Assembly (NCBI RefSeq): GCF_051020955.1
Contig: NW_027476184.1
Location: forward strand, 372,001-436,000
From: Megalopta genalis
Lineage: Eukaryota > Arthropoda > Insecta > Hymenoptera > Halictidae
Direction: 5' to 3'
DNA length: 64,000 bases
The translations under genes were made by a program, and so were the position numbers. Below the pieces are notes generated by a model that saw nothing but the letters and a program-made list of their open reading frames with translations, was not told the origin of the DNA and made no database searches. Shown piece after piece: positions 29,917 through 45,660 of this stretch (positions within the stretch are counted from its first letter, which is position 1; each line of letters begins with the position of its first letter).

Positions 29917-31200
29917 GAAGAACAAACAACAAACAACGAAGAACAAACAACAAACAACGAAGAACAAACAACAAACAACGAAGAACAAACAACGAAGAAC
30001 GAAGAACAAACAACGAAGAACGAAGAACAAACAACAAACAACGAAGAACAAACAACGAAGAACAAACAACGAAGAACAAACAACGAAGAACAAACAACGA
30101 AGAACAAACATCGAAGAACAAACAACGAAGAACAAACAACGAAGAACAAACAACGAAGAACAAACAACGAAGAACAAACATCGAAGAACAAACAACGAAG
30201 AACAAACAACGAAGAACAAACAACGAAGAACAAACAACGAAGAACAAACAACGAAGAACAAACAACGAAGAACAAACAACGAAGAACAAACAACGAAGAA
30301 CAAACAACGAAGAACAAACAACGAAGAACAAACAACGAAGAACAAACAACGAAGAACAAACAACGAAGAACAAACAACGAAGAACAAACAACGAAGAACA
30401 AACAACGAAGAACAAACAACGAAGAACAAACAACGAAGAACAAACAACGAAGAACAAACAACGAAGAACAAACAACGAAAAACAAACAACGAAAAACAAA
30501 CAACGAAGAACAAACAACGAAGAACAAACAACGAAGAACAAACAACGAAGAACAAACAACAAACAACGAACAACGAAGAACAAACAACGAACAACGAAGA
30601 ACAAACAACGAACAACGAAAAACAAACAACGAACAACGAAGAACAAACAACGAACAACGAAGAACAAACAACGAACAACGAAGAACAAACAACGAACAAC
30701 GAAGAACAAACAACGAACAACGAAGAACGTACAACGAACAACGAAGAACAAACAACGAACAACGAAGAACAAACAACGAACAACGAAGAACAAACAACGA
30801 ACAACGAAGAACAAACAACGAACAACGAAGAACAAACAACGAAGAACAAACAACGAACAACGAAGAACAAACAACGAACAACGAAGAACAAACAACGAAC
30901 AACGAAGAACAAACAACGAACAACGAAGAACAAACAACAAACAACGAAGTACAAACAACAAACAACGAAGAACAAACAACAAAGAACAAACAACGAACAA
31001 CGAAGAACGAAGAACAAACAACGAAGAACAAACAACGAACAACGAAGAACGAAGAACAAACAACGAAGAACGAAGAACAAACAACGAAGAACGAAGAACA
31101 AACAACGAAGAACAAACAACGAAGAACAAACAACGAACAACGAAGAACAAACAACGAACAACGAACAACGAACAACGAAGAACGAACTACGAAGAACGAA
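29917..31200. repeat. 14-bp then 21-bp GAAGAAC/AAACAAC/GAACAAC block
   Basis: GAAGAAC+AAACAAC 14-bp repeats (with two AAACATC near 30110 and 30180 and two GAAAAAC near 30477) give way at about 30560 to a 21-bp pattern of GAACAAC, GAAGAAC and AAACAAC. A matching block, including the double GAAAAAC at 44589, lies 14112 bp to the right. A GAACTAC unit at about 31186 creates a minus-strand stop and recurs at 45298. Confidence 0.85.
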
Positions 31201-31574
31201 CAACGTACAACGAACAACGAACAACGAACAACGAACAACGAACAACGAACAACGAACAACGAACAACGAAGAACGAAGAACGAAGAACGAAGAACGAAGA
31301 ACGAAGAACGAAGAACGAAGAACGAACAACGAAGAACGAAGAACGAAGAACGAAGAACGAACAACGAACAACGAACAACGAACAACGAACAACGAACATC
31401 GAACAACGAACATCGAACAACGAACAACGAACAACGAACAACGAACAACGAACAACGAACAACGAACAACGAACAACGAACAACGAACAACGAACAACGA
31501 ACAACGAACAACGAACAACGAACAACGAACAACGAACAACGAACAACGAACAACGAACAACGAACAACGAACAA

Positions 31575-31740
31575 CGAACAACGGACAACGAACAACGAAC
31601 AACGAAGAACGGACAACGAACAACGAACAACGGACAACGAACAACGAACAACGTACAACGGACAACGAACAACGGACAACGGACAACGAACAACGAACAA
31701 CGGACAACGATCAACGAACAACGGACAACGAACAACGAAC
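31575..31740. repeat. GGACAAC cluster 1
   Basis: GGACAAC is interspersed with GAACAAC, GTACAAC and one GATCAAC. Similar clusters start near 34225, 37610, 41178, 47880, 51258 and 54775. None is seen left of about 31.5 kb. Confidence 0.85.
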
Positions 31741-31999
31741 AACGAACAACGAACAACGAACAACGAAGAACAAACAACGAACAACGAAGAACAAACAACG
31801 AACAACGAAGAACAAACAACAAACAACGAAGAACAAACAACAAACAACGAAGAACAAACAACAAACAACGAAGAACAAACAACAAACAACGAAGAACAAA
31901 CAACGAAGAACAAACAACGAAGAACAAACAACGAAGAACAAACAACGAAGAACAAACAACGAAGAACGAACAACGAACAACGAACAACGAACAACGAAC

Positions 32000-33240
32000 A
32001 ACGAACAACGAACAACGAACAACGAACAACGAAGAACGAACAACGAAGAACGAACAACGAAGAACGAAGAACGAACAACGAAGAACGAACAACGAAGAAC
32101 GAACAACGAAGAACGAAGAACGAACAACGAAGAACGAACAACGAACAACGAAGAACGAACAACGAAGAACGAACAACGAACAACGAACAACGAAGAACGA
32201 ACAACGAACAACGAAGAACGAACAACGAACAACGAAGAACGAACAACGAACAACGAAGAACGAACAACGAACAACGAAGAACGAACAACGAACAACGAAC
32301 AACGAACAACGAACAACGAACAACGAAGAACGAACAACGAACAACGAAGAACGAACAACGAACAACGAAGAACGAACAACGAACAACGAAGAACGAACAA
32401 CGAACAACGAAGAACGAACAACGAACAACGAAGAACGAACAACGAACAACGAAGAACGAACAACGAACAACGAAGAACGAACAACGAACAACGAACAACG
32501 AACAACGAACAACGAACAACGAACAACGAAGAACGAAGAACGAAGAACGAACAACGAAGAACGAAGAACGAACAACGAAGAACGAAGAACGAAGAACGAA
32601 CAACGAAGAACGAAGAACGAACAACGAAGAACGAAGAACGAACAACGAACAACGAACAACGAAGAACGAACAACGAAGAACGAACAACGAACAACGAAGA
32701 ACGAACAACGAACAACGAAGAACGAACAACGAACAACGAAGAACGAACAACGAACAACGAAGAACGAACCACGAACAACGAAGAACGAACAACGAACAAC
32801 GAAGAACGAACAACGAACAACGAACAACGAACAACCAACAACGAACAACGAACAACGAAGAACGAAGAACGAACAACGAACAACGAACAACGAACAACGA
32901 ACAACGAACAACGAAGAACGAAGAACGAACAACGAAGAACGAAGAACGAACAACGAAGAACGAAGAACGAACAACGAACAACGAACAACGAACAACGAAC
33001 AACGAACAACGAACAACGAACAACGAACAACGAACAACGAACAACGAACAACGAACAACGAACAACGAACAACGAACAACGAACAACGAACAACGAACAA
33101 CGAACAACGAACAACGAACAACGAACAACGAAGAACGAACAACGAACAACGAAGAACGAACAACGAACAACGAAGAACGAACAACGAACAACGAAGAACG
33201 AACAACGAACAACGAAGAACGAACAACGAAGAACAAACAA
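32000..33240. repeat. Irregular GAACAAC/GAAGAAC mosaic
   Basis: Short 14-, 21- and 28-bp mixtures without long pure runs until a GAACAAC run near 32965-33125. Similar mosaics lie at 34560-35915, 45660-46860 and 48270-49488. Confidence 0.85.
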
Positions 33241-34220
33241 CGAACAACGAAAAACAAACAACGAACAACGAAGAACAAACAACGAACAACGAAGAACAAA
33301 CAACGAACAACGAAGAACAAACAACGAACAACGAAGAACAAACAACGAACAACGAAGAACAAACAACGAACAACGAAGAACGAACAACGAACAACGAAGA
33401 ACGAACAACGAACAACGAAGAACAAACAACGAACAACGAAGAACAAACAACGAACAACGAAGAACAAACAACGAACAACAAACAACGAACAACGAAGAAC
33501 AAACAACGAACAACGAAGAACAAACAACGAACAACGAAGAACAAACAACGAACAACGAAGAACAAACAACAAACAACGAAGTACAAACAACAAACAACGA
33601 AGAACAAACAACAAAGAACAAACAACGAACAACGAAGAACGAAAAACAAACAACGAAGAACAAACAACGAACAACGAAGAACGAAGAACAAACAACGAAG
33701 AACGAAGAACAAACAACGAAGAACGAAGAACAAACAACGAAGAACAAACAACGAAGAACAAACAACGAACAACGAAGAACAAACAACGAACAACGAACAA
33801 CGAACAACGAAGAACGAACAACGAAGAACGAACAACGTACAACGAACAACGAACAACGAACAACGAACAACGAACAACGAACAACGAACAACGAAGAACG
33901 AAGAACGAAGAACGAAGAACGAAGAACGAAGAACGAAGAACGAAGAACGAAGAACGAAGAACGAACAACGAAGAACGAAGAACGAAGAACGAAGAACGAA
34001 GAACGAAGAACGAACAACGAACAACGAACAACGAACAACGAACAACGAACATCGAACAACGAACAACGAACAACGAACAACGAACAACGAACAACGAACA
34101 ACGAACAACGAACAACGAACAACGAACAACGAACAACGAACAACGAACAACGAACAACGAACAACGAACAACGAACAACGAACAACGAACAACGAACAAC
34201 GAACAACGAACAACGAACAA
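33234..34220. repeat. 21-bp GAACAAC/GAAGAAC/AAACAAC block and GAAGAAC patch
   Basis: Carries one GAAAAAC near 33249 and another at 33641, a GAAGTAC near 33580, a GTACAAC near 33837 and GAAGAAC runs near 33894-34012. The 33641 marker recurs at 47277, an offset of 13636 bp. Confidence 0.8.
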
Positions 34221-34224
34221 CGAA

Positions 34225-34380
34225 CAACGGACAACGAACAACGAACAACGAAGAACGGACAACGAACAACGAACAACGGACAACGAACAACGAACAACGT
34301 ACAACGGACAACGAACAACGGACAACGGACAACGAACAACGAACAACGGACAACGATCAACGAACAACGGACAACGAACA
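34225..34380. repeat. GGACAAC cluster 2
   Basis: Same internal variants as cluster 1, including GTACAAC and GATCAAC. Its paralogue is at about 47880-48035. Confidence 0.85.
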
Positions 34381-35915
34381 ACGAACAACGAACAACGAAC
34401 AACGAACAACGAAGAACAAACAACGAACAACGAAGAACAAACAACGAACAACGAAGAACAAACAACAAACAACGAAGAACAAACAACAAACAACGAAGAA
34501 CAAACAACAAACAACGAAGAACAAACAACGAAGAACAAACAACGAAGAACAAACAACGAAGAACAAACAACGAAGAACGAACAACGAAGAACGAACAACG
34601 AACAACGAACAACGAACAACGAACAACGAACAACGAACAACGAACAACGAAGAACGAACAACGAAGAACGAACAACGAAGAACGAAGAACGAACAACGAA
34701 GAACGAACAACGAAGAACGAACAACGAAGAACGAAGAACGAACAACGAAGAACGAACAACGAACAACGAAGAACGAACAACGAAGAACGAACAACGAAGA
34801 ACGAAGAACGAACAACGAACAACGAACAACGAAGAACGAACAACGAACAACGAAGAACGAACAACGAACAACGAAGAACGAACAACGAACAACGAAGAAC
34901 GAACAACGAACAACGAACAACGAAGAACGAACAACGAACAACGAAGAACGAACAACGAACAACGAAGAACGAACAACGAACAACGAAGAACGAACAACGA
35001 ACAACGAAGAACGAACAACGAACAACGAAGAACGAACAACGAACAACGAAGAACGAACAACGAACAACGAAGAACGAACAACGAACAACGAAGAACGAAC
35101 AACGAACAACGAACAACGAACAACGAACAACGAACAACGAACAACGAAGAACGAAGAACGAAGAACGAACAACGAAGAACGAAGAACGAACAACGAAGAA
35201 CGAAGAACGAACAACGAAGAACGAAGAACGAACAACGAACAACGAACAACGAAGAACGAACAACGAAGAACGAACAACGAACAACGAAGAACGAACAACG
35301 AACAACGAAGAACGAACAACGAACAACGAAGAACGAACCACGAACAACGAAGAACGAACCACGAACAACGAAGAACGAACAACGAACAACGAAGAACGAA
35401 CAACGAACAACGAAGAACGAACAACGAACAACGAACAACGAACAACGAACAACGAAGAACGAAGAACGAACAACGAACAACGAACAACGAACAACGAACA
35501 ACGAACAACGAACAACGAAGAACGAAGAACGAACAACGAAGAACGAAGAACGAACAACGAAGAACGAAGAACGAACAACGAAGAACGAAGAACGAACAAC
35601 GAACAACGAACAACGAACAACGAACAACGAACAACGAACAACGAACAACGAACAACGAACAACGAACAACGAACAACGAACAACGAACAACGAACAACGA
35701 ACAACGAACAACGAACAACGAACAACGAACAACGAACAACGAACAACGAACAACGAACAACGAACAACGAACAACGAACAACGAACAACGAACAACGAAC
35801 AACGAACAACGAAGAACGAACAACGAACAACGAAGAACGAACAACGAACAACGAAGAACGAACAACGAAGAACGAACAACGAACAACGAAGAACGAACAA
35901 CGAAGAACAAACAAC

Positions 35916-36818
35916 AAGCAACGAAGAACAAACAACAAGCAACGAAGAACAAACAACAAGCAACGAAGAACAAACAACAAGCAACGAAGAACAAACAACA
36001 AGCAACGAAGAACAAACAACAAGCAACGAAGAACAAACAACAAGCAACGAAGAACAAACAACAAGCAACGAAGAACAAACAACAAGCAACGAAGAACAAA
36101 CAACAAGCAACGAAGAACAAACAACAAGCAACGAAGAACAAACAACAAGCAACGAAGAACAAACAACAAGCAACGAAGAACAAACAACAAGCAACGAAGA
36201 ACAAACAACAAGCAACGAAGAACAAACAACAAGCAACGAAGAACAAACAACAAGCAACGAAGAACAAACAACAAGCAACGAAGAACAAACAACAAGCAAC
36301 GAAGAACAAACAACAAGCAACGAAGAACAAACAACAAGCAACGAAGAACAAACAACAAGCAACGAAGAACAAACAACAAGCAACGAAGAACAAACAACAA
36401 GCAACGAAGAACAAACAACAAGCAACGAAGAACAAACAACAAGCAACGAAGAACAAACAACAAGCAACGAAGAACAAACAACAAGCAACGAAGAACAAAC
36501 AACAAGCAACGAAGAACAAACAACAAGCAACGAAGAACAAACAACAAGCAACGAAGAACAAACAACAAGCAACGAAGAACAAACAACAAGCAACGAAGAA
36601 CAAACAACAAGCAACGAAGAACAAACAACAAGCAACGAAGAACAAACAACAAGCAACGAAGAACAAACAACAAGCAACGAAGAACAAACAACAAGCAACG
36701 AAGAACAAACAACAAGCAACGAAGAACAAACAACAAGCAACGAAGAACAAACAACAAGCAACGAAGAACAAACAACAAGCAACGAAGAACAAACAACAAG
36801 CAACGAAGAACAAACAAC
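35916..36818. repeat. 21-bp compound repeat, 43 copies
   Basis: Same unit order as at 18535. Its paralogue at 49489 has 44 copies, and the starts are 13573 bp apart. Confidence 0.92.
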
Positions 36819-37007
36819 AAACAACGAACAACAAACAACAAACAACGCACAACAAACAACAAACAACGCACAACAAACAACGAACAACAAACAACAAACA
36901 ACGAACAACAAACAACAAACAAGGAACAACAAACAACAAACAAGGAACAACAAACAACAAACAACGAACAACAAACAACGAACAACGAACAACGAACAAC
37001 GAACAAC
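36819..37007. repeat. Transition with GCACAAC and AAGGAAC units
   Basis: Two GCACAAC (near 36847 and 36868) and two AAGGAAC (near 36922 and 36943). The paralogous stretch at 50413-50615 has three GCACAAC and three AAGGAAC. Confidence 0.8.
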
Positions 37008-37238
37008 AAACAACAAACAACAAACAACAAACAACAAACAACAAACAACAAACAACAAACAACAAACAACAAACAACAAACAACAAACAACAAACAACAA
37101 ACAACAAACAACAAACAACAAACAACAAACAACAAACAACAAACAACAAACAACAAACAACAAACAACAAACAACAAACAACAAACAACAAACAACAAAC
37201 AACAAACAACAAACAACAAACAACAAACAACAAACAAC
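37008..37238. repeat. Pure AAACAAC tract, 33 units
   Basis: The tract is exactly the same length as the one at 50616-50846, which lies 13608 bp to the right. Confidence 0.92.
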
Positions 37239-40200
37239 GAAGAACAAACAACAAACAACGAAGAACAAACAACGAAGAACAAACAACGAAGAACAAACAA
37301 CGAAGAACAAACAACGAAGAACAAACAACGAAGAACAAACAACGAAGAACAAACAACGAAGAACAAACAACGAAGAACAAACAACGAAGAACAAACAACG
37401 AAGAACAAACAACAAACAACGAACAACGAAGAACAAACAACAAACAACGAACAACGAAGAACAAACAACGAACAACGAAGAACAAACAACGAACAACGAA
37501 GAACAAACAACGAACAACGAAGAACAAACAACGAACAACGAACAACGAACAACGAACAACGAACAACGAACAACGAACAACGAACAACGAACAACGAACA
37601 ACGAACAACGGACAACGAACAACGAACAACGGACAACGAACAACGAACAACGGACAACGGACAACGAACAACGAACAACGGACAACGAACAACGAACAAC
37701 GGACAACGAACAACGAACAACGGACAACGAACAACGAACAACGAACAACGAACAACGAACAACGAAGAACAAACAACAAACAACGAAGAACAAACAACAA
37801 ACAACGAAGAACAAACAACAAACAACGAAGAACAAACAACAAACAACGAAGAACAAACAACAAACAACGAAGAACAAACAACAAACAACGAAGAACAAAC
37901 AACAAACAACGAAGAACAAACGACGAAGAACGAAGAACAAACAACGAAGAACAAACAACGAAGAACAAACAACGAAGAACAAACAACGAAGAACAAACAA
38001 CGAAGCACAAACAACGAAGAACAAACATCGAAGAACAAACAACGAAGAACAAACAACGAAGAACAAACAACGAAGAACAAACAACGAAGAACAAACATCG
38101 AAGAACAAACAACGAAGAACAAACAACGAAGAACAAACAACGAAGAACAAACAACGAAGAACAAACAACGAAGAACAAACAACGAAGAACAAACAACGAA
38201 GAACAAACAACGAAGAACAAACAACGAAGAACAAACAACGAAGAACAAACAACGAAGAACAAACAACGAAGAACAAACAACGAAGAACAAACAACGAAGA
38301 ACAAACAACGAAGAACAAACAACGAAGAACAAACAACGAAGAACAAACAACGAAGAACAAACAACGAAGAACAAACAACAAACAACGAACAACGAAGAAC
38401 AAACAACGAACAACGAAGAACAAACAACGAACAACGAAGAACAAACAACGAACAACGAAGAACAAACAACGAACAACGAAGAACAAACAACGAACAACGA
38501 AGAACAAACAACGAACAACGAAGAACAAACAACGAACAACGAAGAACAAACAACGAACAACGAAGAACAAACAACGAACAACGAAGAACAAACAACGAAC
38601 AACGAAGAACAAACAACGAACAACGAAGAACAAACAACGAAGAACAAACAACGAACAACGAAGAACAAACAACGAACAACGAAGAACAAACAACGAACAA
38701 CGAAGAACAAACAACGAACAACGAAGAACAAACAACGAACAACGAAGAACAAACAACGAACAACGAAGAACAAACAACGAACAACGAAGAACAAACAACG
38801 AACAACGAAGAACAAACAACGAACAACGAAGAACAAACAACAAACAACGAAGAACAAACAACAAACAACGAAGAACAAACAACAAAGAACAAACAACGAA
38901 CAACGAAGAACGAAGAACAAACAACGAAGAACAAACAACGAACAACGAAGAACGAAGAACAAACAACGAAGAACAAACAACGAACAACGAAGAACAAACA
39001 ACGAACAACGAACAACGAACAACGAACAACGAAGAACGAACAACGTACAACGAACAACGAACAACGAACAACGAACAACGAATAACGAAGAACGAAGAAC
39101 GAAGAACGAAGAACGAAGAACGAAGAACGAAGAACGAAGAACGAAGAACGAAGAACGAACAACGAAGAACGAACAACGAACAACGAAGAACGAACAACGA
39201 ACAACGAACAACGAACATCGAAGAACGAACAACGAACAACGAACAACGAACAACGAACAACGAACAACGAACAACGAACAACGAACAACGAACAACGAAC
39301 AACGAACAACGAACAACGAACAACGAACAACGAACAACGAACAACGAACAACGAACAACGAACAACGAACAACGAACAACGAACAACGAACAACGAACAA
39401 CGAACAACGAACAACGAACAACGAACAACGAACAACGAACAACAAAGAACAAACAACGAACAACGAAGAACGAAGAACAAACAACGAAGAACAAACAACG
39501 AACAACGAAGAACGAAGAACAAACAACGAAGAACGAAGAACAAACAACGAAGAACGAAGAACAAACAACGAAGAACAAACAACGAAGAACAAACAACGAA
39601 GAACAAACAACGAACAACGAAGAACAAACAACGAACAACGAACAACGAACAACGAAGAACGAACAACGTACAACGAACAACGAACAACGAACAACGAACA
39701 ACGAACAACGAACAACGAACAACGAACAACGAACAACGAAGAACGAACAACGAAGAACGAACAACGAACAACGAACAACGAACAACGAACAACGAACAAC
39801 GAACAACGAACAACGAACAACGAACAACGAACAACGAACAACGAACAACGAACAACGAACAACGAACAACGAACAACGAACAACGAACAACGAACAACGA
39901 ACAACGAACAACGAACAACGAACAACGAACAACGAACAACGAACAACGAACAACGAACAACGAACAACGAACAACGAACAACGAACAACGAACAACGAAC
40001 AACGAACAACGAACAACGAACAACGAACAACGAACAACGAACAACGAACAACGAACAACGAACAACGAACAACGAACAACGAACAACGAACAACGAACAA
40101 CGAACAACGAACAACGAACAACGAACAACGAACAACGAACAACGAACAGCAAACAGCAAACAACGAAGAACAAACAACGAAGAACAAACAACGAAGAACA

Positions 40201-40379
40201 AACAACGAAGAACAAACAACGAAGAACAAACAACGAAGAACAAACAACGAAGAACAAACAACGAAGAACAAACAACGAAGAACAAACATCGAAGAACAAA
40301 CAACAAAGAACAAACAACGAAGAACAAACAACGAAGAACAAACAACGTAGAACAAACAACGAAGAACAAACAACGAAGA
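37239..40379. repeat. Right-type superunit body, copy A
   Basis: Order of blocks: 14-bp GAAGAAC+AAACAAC; GGACAAC cluster (about 37610-37730); a 14-bp block with an AAACGAC unit near 37918 and AAACATC units; a 21-bp GAACAAC/GAAGAAC/AAACAAC block to about 38830; GAAGAAC and GAACAAC runs; and a 14-bp block with GTAGAAC at 40347. Landmarks recur 13594-13608 bp to the right. Confidence 0.85.
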
Positions 40380-43034
40380 TCAAACAACGAAGAACAAACA
40401 ACGAAGAACAAACAACGAAGAACAAACAACGAAGAACAAACAACGAAGAACAAACAACGAAGAACAAACAACGAAGAACAAACAACGAAGAACAAACAAC
40501 GAAGAACAAACAACGAAGAACAAACAACGAAGAACAAACAACCAAGAACAAACAACGAAGAACAAACAACGAAGAACAAACAACGAAGAACAAACAACGA
40601 AGAACAAACAACGAAGAACAAACAACGAAGAACAAACAACGAAGAACAAACAACGAAGAACAAACAACGAAGAACAAACAACGAAGAACAAACAACGAAG
40701 AACAAACAACGAACAACGAAGAACAAACAACGAACAACGAAGAACAAACAACGAACAACGAAGAACAAACAACGAAGAACAAACAACGAAGGACAAACAA
40801 CGAAGAACGAAGAACGAAGAACGAACAACGAACAACGAAGAACGAACAACGAAGAACGAACAACGAAGAACGAACAACGAACAACGAAGAACGAACAACG
40901 AACAACGAACAACGAACAACGAACAACGAACAACGAACAACGAACAACGAACAACGAACAACGAACAACGAACAACGAACAACGAACAACGAACAACGAA
41001 CAACGAACAACGAACAACGAACAACGAAGAACGAAGAACGAACAACGAACAACGAACAACGAACAACGAACAACGAACAACGAACAACGAACAACGAACA
41101 ACGAACAACGAACAACGAACAACGAACAACGAACAACGAACAACGAACAACGAACAACGAGCAACGAACAACGAACAACGGACAACGAACAACGAACAAC
41201 GGACAACGAACAACGAACAACGGACAACGGACAACGAACAACGAACAACGGACAACGAACAACGAACAACGGACAACGAACAACGAACAACGGACAACGA
41301 ACAACGAACAACGAACAACGAACAACGAACAACGAACAACGAACAACGAACAACGAAGAACAAACAACAAACAACGAAGAACAAACAACAAACAACGAAG
41401 AACAAACAACAAACAACGAAGAACAAACAACAAACAACGAAGAACAAACAACAAACAACGAAGAACAAACAACAAACAACGAAGAACAAACAACGAAGAA
41501 CGAAGAACAAACAACGAAGAACAAACAACGAAGAACAAACAACGAAGAACAAACAACGAAGAACAAACAACGAAGCACAAACAACGAAGATCAAACATCG
41601 AAGAACAAACAACGAAGAACAAACAACGAAGAACAAACAACGAAGAACAAACAACGAAGAACAAACATCGAAGAACGAACAACGAAGAACAAACAACGAA
41701 GAACAAACAACGAAGAACAAACAACGAAGAACAAACAACGAAGAACAAACAACGAAGAACAAACAACGAAGAACAAACAACGAAGAACAAACAACGAAGA
41801 ACAAACAACGAAGAACAAACAACGAAGAACAAACAACGAAGAACAAACAACGAAGAACAAACAACGAAGAACAAACAACGAAGAACAAACAACGAAAAAC
41901 AAACAACGAAGAACAAACAACGAAGAACAAACAACGAAGAACAAACAACGAAGAACAAACAACGAAGAACAAACAACGAAGAACAAACAACGAAGAACAA
42001 ACAACGAAGAACAAACAACAAACAACGAACAACGAAGAACAAACAACGAACAACGAAGAACAAACAACGAACAACGAAGAACAAACAACGAACAACGAAG
42101 AACAAACAACGAACAACGAAGAACAAACAACGAACAACGAAGAACAAACAACGAACAACGAAGAACAAACAACGAACAACGAAGAACAAACAACGAACAA
42201 CGAAGAACAAACAACGAACAACGAAGAACAAACAACGAACAACGAAGAACAAACAACGAACAACGAAGAACAAACAACGAACAACGAAGAACAAACAACG
42301 AACAACGAAGAACAAACAACGAAGAACAAACAACGAACAACGAAGAACAAACAACGAACAACGAAGAACAAACAACGAACAACGAAGAACAAACAACGAA
42401 CAACGAAGAACAAACAACGAACAACGAAGAACAAACAACGAACAACGAAGAACAAACAACAAACAACGAAGAACAAACAACAAACAACGAAGAACAAACA
42501 ACAAAGAACAAACAACGAACAACGAAGAACGAAGAACAAACAACGAAGAACAAACAACGAACAACGAAGAACGAAGAACAAACAACGAAGAACGAAGAAC
42601 AAACAACGAAGAACAAACAACGAAGAACAAACAACGAAGAACAAACAACGAACAACGAAGAACAAACAACGAACAACGAACAACGAACAACGAAGAACGA
42701 ACAACGTACAACGAACAACGAACAACGAAGAACGAACAACGTACAACGAACAACGAAGAACGAACAACGAAGAACGAAGAACGAAGAACGAAGAACGAAG
42801 AACGAAGAACGAAGAACGAAGAACGAAGAACGAAGAACGAAGAACGAAGAACGAAGAACGAAGAACGAAGAACGAAGAACGAAGAACGAAGAACGAACAA
42901 CGAACAACGAACAACGAAGAACGAAGAACGAAGAACGAAGAACGAAGAACGAAGAACGAAGAACGAACAACGAACAACGAACAACGAACAACGAACAACG
43001 AACAACGAAGAACGAACAACGAACAACGAAGAAC
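40380..43034. repeat. 14-bp and 21-bp blocks with GGACAAC cluster
   Basis: GAAGAAC+AAACAAC 14-bp repeats include CAAGAAC at 40543, then come a GAACAAC run, the GGACAAC cluster near 41178-41300, a second 14-bp block with AAACATC, a 21-bp block (about 42015-42470) and GAAGAAC runs near 42770-42960. Counterparts lie about 13.6 kb to the right. Confidence 0.85.
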
Positions 43035-43699
43035 GAACAACGAACAACGAACAACGAACAACGAACAACGAACAACGAACAACGAACAACGAACAACGAA
43101 CAACGAACAACGAACAACGAACAACGAACAACGAACAACGAACAACGAACAACGAACAACGAACAACGAACAACGAACAACGAACAACGAACAACGAACA
43201 ACGAACAACGAACAACGAACAACGAACAACGAACAACGAACAACGAACAACGAACAACGAACAACGAACAACGAACAACGAACAACGAACAACGAACAAC
43301 GAACAACGAACAACGAACAACGAACAACGAACAACGAACAACGAACAACGAACAACGAACAACGAACAACGAACAACGAACAACGAACAACGAACAACGA
43401 ACAACGAACAACGAACAACGAACAACGAACAACGAACAACGAACAACGAACAACGAACAACGAACAACGAACAACGAACAACGAACAACGAACAACGAAC
43501 AACGAACAACGAACAACGAACAACGAACAACGAACAACGAACAACGAACAACGAACAACGAACAACGAACAACGAACAACGAACAACGAACAACGAACAA
43601 CGAACAACGAACAACGAACAACGAACAACGAACAACGAACAACGAACAACGAACAACGAACAACGAACAACGAACAACGAACAACGAACAACGAACAAC
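43035..43699. repeat. Pure GAACAAC run, 95 units
   Basis: The run leads into the AAACAAC tract at 43721, just as the 113-unit run at 56153-56943 leads into the terminal AAACAAC tract. Confidence 0.9.
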
Positions 43700-43720
43700 A
43701 AACAACAAACAACGAACAAC

Positions 43721-43986
43721 AAACAACAAACAACAAACAACAAACAACAAACAACAAACAACAAACAACAAACAACAAACAACAAACAACAATCAACAAA
43801 CAACAAACAACAAACAACAAACAACAAACAACAAACAACAAACAACAAACAACAAACAACAAACAACAAACAACAAACAACAAACAACAAACAACAAACA
43901 ACAAACAACAAACAACAAACAACAAACAACAAACAACAAACAACAAACAACAAACAACAAACAACAAACAACAAACAACAAACAAC
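43721..43986. repeat. AAACAAC tract with one AATCAAC, 38 units
   Basis: It has a single AATCAAC as unit 11. The terminal tract at 56944-57066 also has one AATCAAC, as unit 10, so the two are paralogous. This copy continues intact into GAAGAAC units, whereas the other is cut by the retroelement LTR. Confidence 0.92.
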
Positions 43987-45660
43987 GAAGAACAAACAAC
44001 AAACAACGAAGAACAAACAACAAACAACGAAGAACAAACAACAAACAACGAAGAACAAACAACGAAGAACGAAGAACAAACAACGAAGAACGAAGAACAA
44101 ACAACAAACAACGAAGAACAAACAACGAAGAACAAACAACGAAGAACAAACAACGAAGAACAAACAACGAAGAACAAACAACGAAGAACAAACATCGAAG
44201 AACAAACAACGAAGAACAAACAACGAAGAACAAACAACGAAGAACAAACAACGAAGAACAAACATCGAAGAACAAACAACGAAGAACAAACAACGAAGAA
44301 CAAACAACGAAGAACAAACAACGAAGAACAAACAACGAAGAACAAACAACGAAGAACAAACAACGAAGAACAAACAACGAAGAACAAACAACGAAGAACA
44401 AACAACGAAGAACAAACAACGAAGAACAAACAACGAAGAACAAACAACGAAGAACAAACAACGAAGAACAAACAACGAAGAACAAACAACGAAGAACAAA
44501 CAACGAAGAACAAACAACGAAGAACAAACAACGAAGAACAAACAACGAAGAACAAACAACGAAGAACAAACAACGAAGAACAAACAACGAAAAACAAACA
44601 ACGAAAAACAAACAACGAAGAACAAACAACGAAGAACAAACAACGAAGAACAAACAACGAAGAACAAACAACAAACAACGAACAACGAAGAACAAACAAC
44701 GAACAACGAAGAACAAACAACGAACAACGAAAAACAAACAACGAACAACGAAGAACAAACAACGAACAACGAAGAACAAACAACGAACAACGAAGAACAA
44801 ACAACGAACAACGAAGAACAAACAACGAACAACGAAGAACGAACAACGAACAGCGAAGAACAAACAACGAACAACGAAGAACAAACAACGAACAACGAAG
44901 AACAAACAACGAACAACGAAGAACAAACAACGAACAACGAAGAACAAACAACGAAGAACAAACAACGAACAACGAAGAACAAACAACGAACAACGAAGAA
45001 CAAACAACGAACAACGAAGAACAAACAACGAACAACGAAGAACAAACAACAAACAACGAAGTACAAACAACAAACAACGAAGAACAAACAACAAAGAACA
45101 AACAACGAACAACGAAGAACGAAGAACAAACAACGAAGAACAAACAACGAACAACGAAGAACGAAGAACAAACAACGAAGAACGAAGAACAAACAACGAA
45201 GAACGAAGAACAAACAACGAAGAACAAACAACGAAGAACAAACAACGAACAACGAAGAACAAACAACGAACAACGAACAACGAACAACGAAGAACGAACT
45301 ACGAAGAACGAACAACGTACAACGAACAACGAACAACGAACAACGAACAACGAACAACGAACAACGAACAACGAACAACGAAGAACGAAGAACGAAGAAC
45401 GAAGAACGAAGAACGAAGAACGAAGAACGAAGAACGAAGAACGAAGAACGAAGAACGAAGAACGAACAACGAAGAACGAAGAACGAAGAACGAAGAACGA
45501 ACAACGAACAACGAACAACGAACAACGAACAACGAACAACGAACATCGAACAACGAACAACGAACAACGAACAACGAACAACGAACAACGAACAACGAAC
45601 AACGAACAACGAACAACGAACAACGAACAACGAACAACGAACAACGAACAACGAACAACG
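43987..45660. repeat. 14-bp then 21-bp block, paralogue of 29.9-31.6 kb
   Basis: The double GAAAAAC (44589), the GAAGTAC near 45058 and GAACTAC near 45298 appear in the same order as in the 29.9-31.2 kb block. Confidence 0.85.
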
